Under the pieces are notes generated by a model. The model saw only the letters and a list, made by a program, of their open reading frames with translations. It had not been told where the DNA came from and ran no database searches. A program made the translations under genes and the position numbers. Below, piece by piece: positions 43,000 to 45,748 of a stretch of 45,748 nucleotides of DNA. This DNA is from Akkermansia muciniphila (GTDB lineage Bacteria; Verrucomicrobiota; Verrucomicrobiia; Limisphaerales; UBA9464): contig CAMCYJ010000022.1 of NCBI GenBank assembly GCA_945883815.1, positions 1 through 45,748 of the forward strand, written 5' to 3'. Positions within the stretch are counted from its first letter, which is position 1; every line of letters begins with the position of its first letter.

Positions 43000-44037
43000 C
43001 CCCTCGGCGATCGCCAAGTCCAGGGACTCGGCCGCCACAAAGGCCCGCCATTCGGCCACCAGCGCCTGTTTTTTCTCCGGGCTCAGGAGGGCGATTTCGA
43101 TGCCGTTCAGCGCGATCCGCGCCAGCTCCGCCTTTGAAAAACCCAACTCCTGATGGAGCGCGAAGTACTCCTCTTCCAATCGATTTCCGAAGAAGAAGGT
43201 GTCGTCGGAGTTGATGGTGACCGGCACGCCGGCGTCGAAGAGGGCCCGGATGGGATGGGCAGCCATGGAGGGGATTCCTTGCACAGCCAGCTTCACGTTG
43301 CTAATTGGGCAGACATCCAGGGTGATGCGTTGACGAGCCAGATGACGCACCAGATCCGGATCCTCCACCGAGCGAACTCCGTGTTCGATCCGGCGGACAC
43401 CGAGGTTGTCGAGGATCCAGCGCACGAAGGGGGCCGGCATGAACTCGCCGGCGTGGGCCTTGGTTGACTTGCCGGCCGCTTGCGCGCGCTTCCAGACGTC
43501 GATGCTCCAGGTCTCCATCCGCCAGTACTCCGGTCCGTGCAGGTCGATGCCGGCGAGGTCATCCCAGCCCAGCGCCGCCTCGATCAGCCCACCGTGCATG
43601 GCGTAGTCGTTGTGGCACATGCCTGCGAAGATCCGCACCTCCATCCCCGGAGGGGCCGCCTGACGGATGGCGGCCAAGATCTCCGGTCCGGATTCTTTCA
43701 CCGCAGCCAGTCCGGGCAGGTGGATGCTGGTTTCCACGTAGCGGGTGCCTTGCTCGGCACAGGTGGCCAAGACGATCTTGGCCGCATCGTGGTAGCGCTG
43801 GGCCGACGTGTAGAAGTTCATGCAGTACTCGTCGTACAGCCCCATGAACTGATCGAAGCTCGTGTACCGGAATTCCGGAGACCAGAAGGGCGGAGGCGAG
43901 CTGAAGCGTTCCGGCTCGAGTTCCCGCAGCAGTTCGATGGGGGTCGAACCTTCGAGGTGCAAGTGGGTCTCGGTCTTGGGCATTGCCCGCACGAATCGGG
44001 TGAACTCGGCGGAGGCGGTGTAGTGAGGAATTCGCAT
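42979..44037 (-). CDS. Adenosine/adenine deaminase-like amidohydrolase
   Basis: The 352-residue protein is a metal-dependent deaminase of the adenosine deaminase family, which turns adenosine or adenine into inosine or hypoxanthine. It shows MPKTETHLHLEGSTPIELLR (metal ligands His25 and His27), KAHAGEFMPAPFVRWILDNL (catalytic Glu, metal His), GVRRIEHGVRSVEDPDLV, LDVCPISNVKLAVQGIPSM and VPVTINSDDTFFF (metal Asp). The final motif NSDDTFFF is closer to adenine deaminases and related amidohydrolases than to classical ADA. The start MRIPHYTASA at 44037 fits family length. It lies 32 bases after the P450 gene and is probably co-transcribed with it and the oxygenase. Confidence 0.85.
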   Translation of the reverse strand: MRIPHYTASAEFTRFVRAMPKTETHLHLEGSTPIELLRELEPERFSSPPPFWSPEFRYTSFDQFMGLYDEYCMNFYTSAQRYHDAAKIVLATCAEQGTRYVETSIHLPGLAAVKESGPEILAAIRQAAPPGMEVRIFAGMCHNDYAMHGGLIEAALGWDDLAGIDLHGPEYWRMETWSIDVWKRAQAAGKSTKAHAGEFMPAPFVRWILDNLGVRRIEHGVRSVEDPDLVRHLARQRITLDVCPISNVKLAVQGIPSMAAHPIRALFDAGVPVTINSDDTFFFGNRLEEEYFALHQELGFSKAELARIALNGIEIALLSPEKKQALVAEWRAFVAAESLDLAIAEGSNRFVG

Positions 44038-44069
44038 GGCGATGGACAGGCTGGATGGATACCCCATGG

Positions 44070-45410
44070 CTAACTTTGGGCAACCGGGGCAGGAGCAACC
44101 AAAGGGTTGGTCAAAATACGAGAGGTCCATTCGGCCGTCAGGTGGGCGGCTTGCGGGACCCCATAATTCAGGTTCACTGAGATTTCCGGTTCTCCTCCCA
44201 AGCGCACCCGGTAATCCCGGAGCAAGTTGGCGATGGCGACCGGAGCGTGGATCCGGACCAGGTTCATGCCCAGGCAGATGTGGGTGCTGCCGCCGTAGGT
44301 ACCGTGTGCTTTCTTGGGGTATTCGCGGTCGATCCATCGCGATGGGTCGAAGCGATAGGGGGCTGTGTACACCTCCTCCAGAAAGTGCGGCAGGGTTTGC
44401 AAGTGCAGCACCCGGGTGCCGCGCGGCAGCTCAAAACCGGAGAAGCTGAAGGTTTCTTCAACGACCCGAGAGAGCACCGGCGCGGCGGGGAACATCCGCT
44501 CCATCTCCATCAGCGTGGCCTTGAGGCGGGGGAACGCGCCCATGCCGGCCATGAATTGATCGACCCGGTAGCCCGATAGTTCCTCCTCCAGCAGGCGGAG
44601 CCATTCCGGATTGGCCAGGAGGTGTTGCAGACCGCAATTGAGCATCTTGGCGGTATTTCCGGTGCCCGCCATCAGCAGCAAATAGGCTTCCGGGATGAGT
44701 TCTTCGAGATCCAGCGGTTCGCCGCGTTCACGGCGATCGGTGATCATGTCCTGAAAACTGTCGGGACGCGTTTCGCCGGCGAGGCGTCGGGAAACCACTT
44801 CGCGCAAAAATCCGAAGACAAACTCCCGATGGGCCACGAAGTCGGGCCGCGCGTAGTGAGCGTGTCGGGCTTCTCCCAGAATGGTGCCCGAGATGAATTC
44901 CTCCTCGAAGACGATGAAGTGCGTCAGCGCCTCGGCATCCAGATCGCAGTGCAGCACGGTCTTGCTGTTGGCCCGGGTGAGGGCCGTCATGAAGAAATCG
45001 TGCAACCGGACCGGGCGAGCGCCCGCCCGCGCAAACTCCTCCCGGAGGACCGTGTCGATCATCGGCAGGTGACGGACGACCGCACTCATGGCGAATCCAT
45101 TGCGCAGGTTGCGCCGCTTGCGTCGGTGCGGATCTCCGTCGAGTTGGGTAACATGGGTCGGCCCCATCATCTCCCGGAAGGGGACCAGGGCCTCGTGGTA
45201 CGACCACTGATCCGGGTTGCGCCAGGCCGCCTCATTGGCCTCCATCCCGGCGATGACCACATGACGCTCTCCCCGGAAGCTCAGTTGGTAAATGGGCCCG
45301 AGGCGTCGGTAGGCCTGGAGATGGTCGAACTGCTCCAGGCCGTCGCGCTCGGTGGGCAGGCCGAGGCTGGAGTAATCGGGCATTGAATCAAAAGTGGCGC
45401 AGGCGGTCAT
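44070..45410 (-). CDS. Cytochrome P450
   Basis: The 446-residue protein is a soluble P450. The heme-binding loop is TYGGSTHICLGMNLVRIHA: Cys379 is the axial thiolate, and Tyr372 stands where Phe is usual. The K-helix ExxR is Glu302-Met-Glu-Arg305. The PxRFDPSRW region precedes the heme loop. The I-helix motif is unusual: LLLMAGTGNTAKM has Asn in place of the acid of the AGxDTT consensus, so the oxygen-activating acid/alcohol pair is altered. The start may be 45410 or the ATG at 45383. No ferredoxin or reductase gene is nearby. It lies between an isopenicillin-N-synthase-like oxygenase (62 bases upstream) and the deaminase. Substrate unknown. Confidence 0.9.
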   Translation of the reverse strand: MTACATFDSMPDYSSLGLPTERDGLEQFDHLQAYRRLGPIYQLSFRGERHVVIAGMEANEAAWRNPDQWSYHEALVPFREMMGPTHVTQLDGDPHRRKRRNLRNGFAMSAVVRHLPMIDTVLREEFARAGARPVRLHDFFMTALTRANSKTVLHCDLDAEALTHFIVFEEEFISGTILGEARHAHYARPDFVAHREFVFGFLREVVSRRLAGETRPDSFQDMITDRRERGEPLDLEELIPEAYLLLMAGTGNTAKMLNCGLQHLLANPEWLRLLEEELSGYRVDQFMAGMGAFPRLKATLMEMERMFPAAPVLSRVVEETFSFSGFELPRGTRVLHLQTLPHFLEEVYTAPYRFDPSRWIDREYPKKAHGTYGGSTHICLGMNLVRIHAPVAIANLLRDYRVRLGGEPEISVNLNYGVPQAAHLTAEWTSRILTNPLVAPAPVAQS

Positions 45411-45472
45411 TTTGGGGTCGGAAATGAGGAAAAGCAGTTGGAGTCCGGGCGGGGCAGACGCCGTGTGTGTGG

Positions 45473-45748
45473 TCAGGCTTTGGTAGCCTGGGATGCCTGT
45501 TGCATGGAGACGCGGATGCGCTCCTCGATGTGCGCTCCGGCCAGGATTGCGCCGTGGCGGGCGGGGCGATCGGCGGTGATGCAGGAGGGGATCGTTTGCA
45601 CCAGCACCTCGGGATCGGGATCGCTGAAAAAGGCGATGGAAAGGCGTCCGGACGCCGCCGACTCCGGCCGCACTTGCACCCGGTGCGGCGTGGAACGGAG
45701 CACCTCATTGCTCCAACGAGCCAGCAGGTCTCCGGTGTTGACCACCAC
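45473..45748 (-). CDS. Isopenicillin-N-synthase-like 2OG-Fe(II) oxygenase, C-terminal part
   Basis: Only the last 91 residues lie in the window; the gene starts beyond base 45748. VVNTGDLLARWSNEVLRSTP followed by HRV is the end of the DSBH fold: the His is the third iron ligand, and RLSIAFFSDPDPEV carries the Arg/Ser that binds 2-oxoglutarate in this family. The upstream HxD pair is outside the window. It would hydroxylate or desaturate a small molecule. It is the first visible gene of a probable operon with the P450 and the deaminase. From memory, an IPNS-like oxygenase also sits beside adenine deaminase in some Pseudomonas purine loci. Confidence 0.85.
   Translation of the reverse strand: MVVNTGDLLARWSNEVLRSTPHRVQVRPESAASGRLSIAFFSDPDPEVLVQTIPSCITADRPARHGAILAGAHIEERIRVSMQQASQATKA

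Overview
This window is most likely chromosomal DNA of a GC-rich Verrucomicrobiota bacterium, probably of the Pedosphaera/Limisphaera side of the phylum. That is an inference from gene style: a RAYT transposase tail of the type seen in that phylum, very long secreted proteins built of Ig/cadherin-like repeats with a short C-terminal beta domain, an FG-GAP/VCBS lipoprotein, and dense small accessory genes between housekeeping genes. No rRNA or marker gene is present to prove it.

Layout. 1-1.1 kb: the 3' part of a CocE/NonD hydrolase. 1.1-3.4 kb: small accessory genes (a DUF433/DUF5615 toxin-antitoxin pair with a frameshifted toxin, a zinc ribbon, a MORN-type protein, DUF2809) set among palindromic repeats. 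3.6-10 kb: two of three long paralogous membrane proteins with a pseudopilin-like C-terminus, one of them in an operon with an ECF sigma factor and a small putative anti-sigma protein; also a DUF2007-like protein and a SHOCT-DUF4870 gene broken by an in-frame stop. 10.0-16.3 kb: a cassette array. 16.5-17 kb: a DUF4160/DUF2442 pair. 17.2-21.3 kb: the third paralog, a broken lamin-tail gene and an unknown anchored protein. 21.7-29.7 kb: an HTH protein, tRNA-Thr(CGT) and a 2116-residue secreted repeat protein with a terminator. 29.8-36 kb: purK, fabD, a membrane protein, ptsI and an FG-GAP lipoprotein. 36-41.2 kb: a 1726-residue subtilase. 41.4-45.7 kb: a nucleobase-type permease convergent with a probable operon of isopenicillin-N-synthase-like oxygenase, cytochrome P450 and adenosine deaminase-like enzyme.

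The most striking part is 10.0-16.3 kb. Small genes all lie on the plus strand, and between them are 90-130 base imperfect palindromes that begin RYYYAAC and end GTTRRRY. The seven bases opening each gene unit are the reverse complement, exactly or with one mismatch, of the left core of the palindrome that closes the same unit. That is the signature of integron gene cassettes with attC sites. No integron integrase is present, so the region is an attC cluster lacking an integrase (CALIN) or the distal part of an integron. Cargo: BrnT/BrnA, a secreted Ntn (C45-like) hydrolase, a two-helix membrane protein, two lipoproteins, a two-copy DUF1566 secreted protein and a zinc ribbon. A 358-360 base block is present twice, each time ending in GCCTAAACAACG directly before a cassette. 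A RAYT-derived mini-element with perfect terminal inverted repeats interrupts the array.

The other candidate system is the family of three paralogous anchored proteins, one of them coupled to an ECF sigma/anti-sigma pair.
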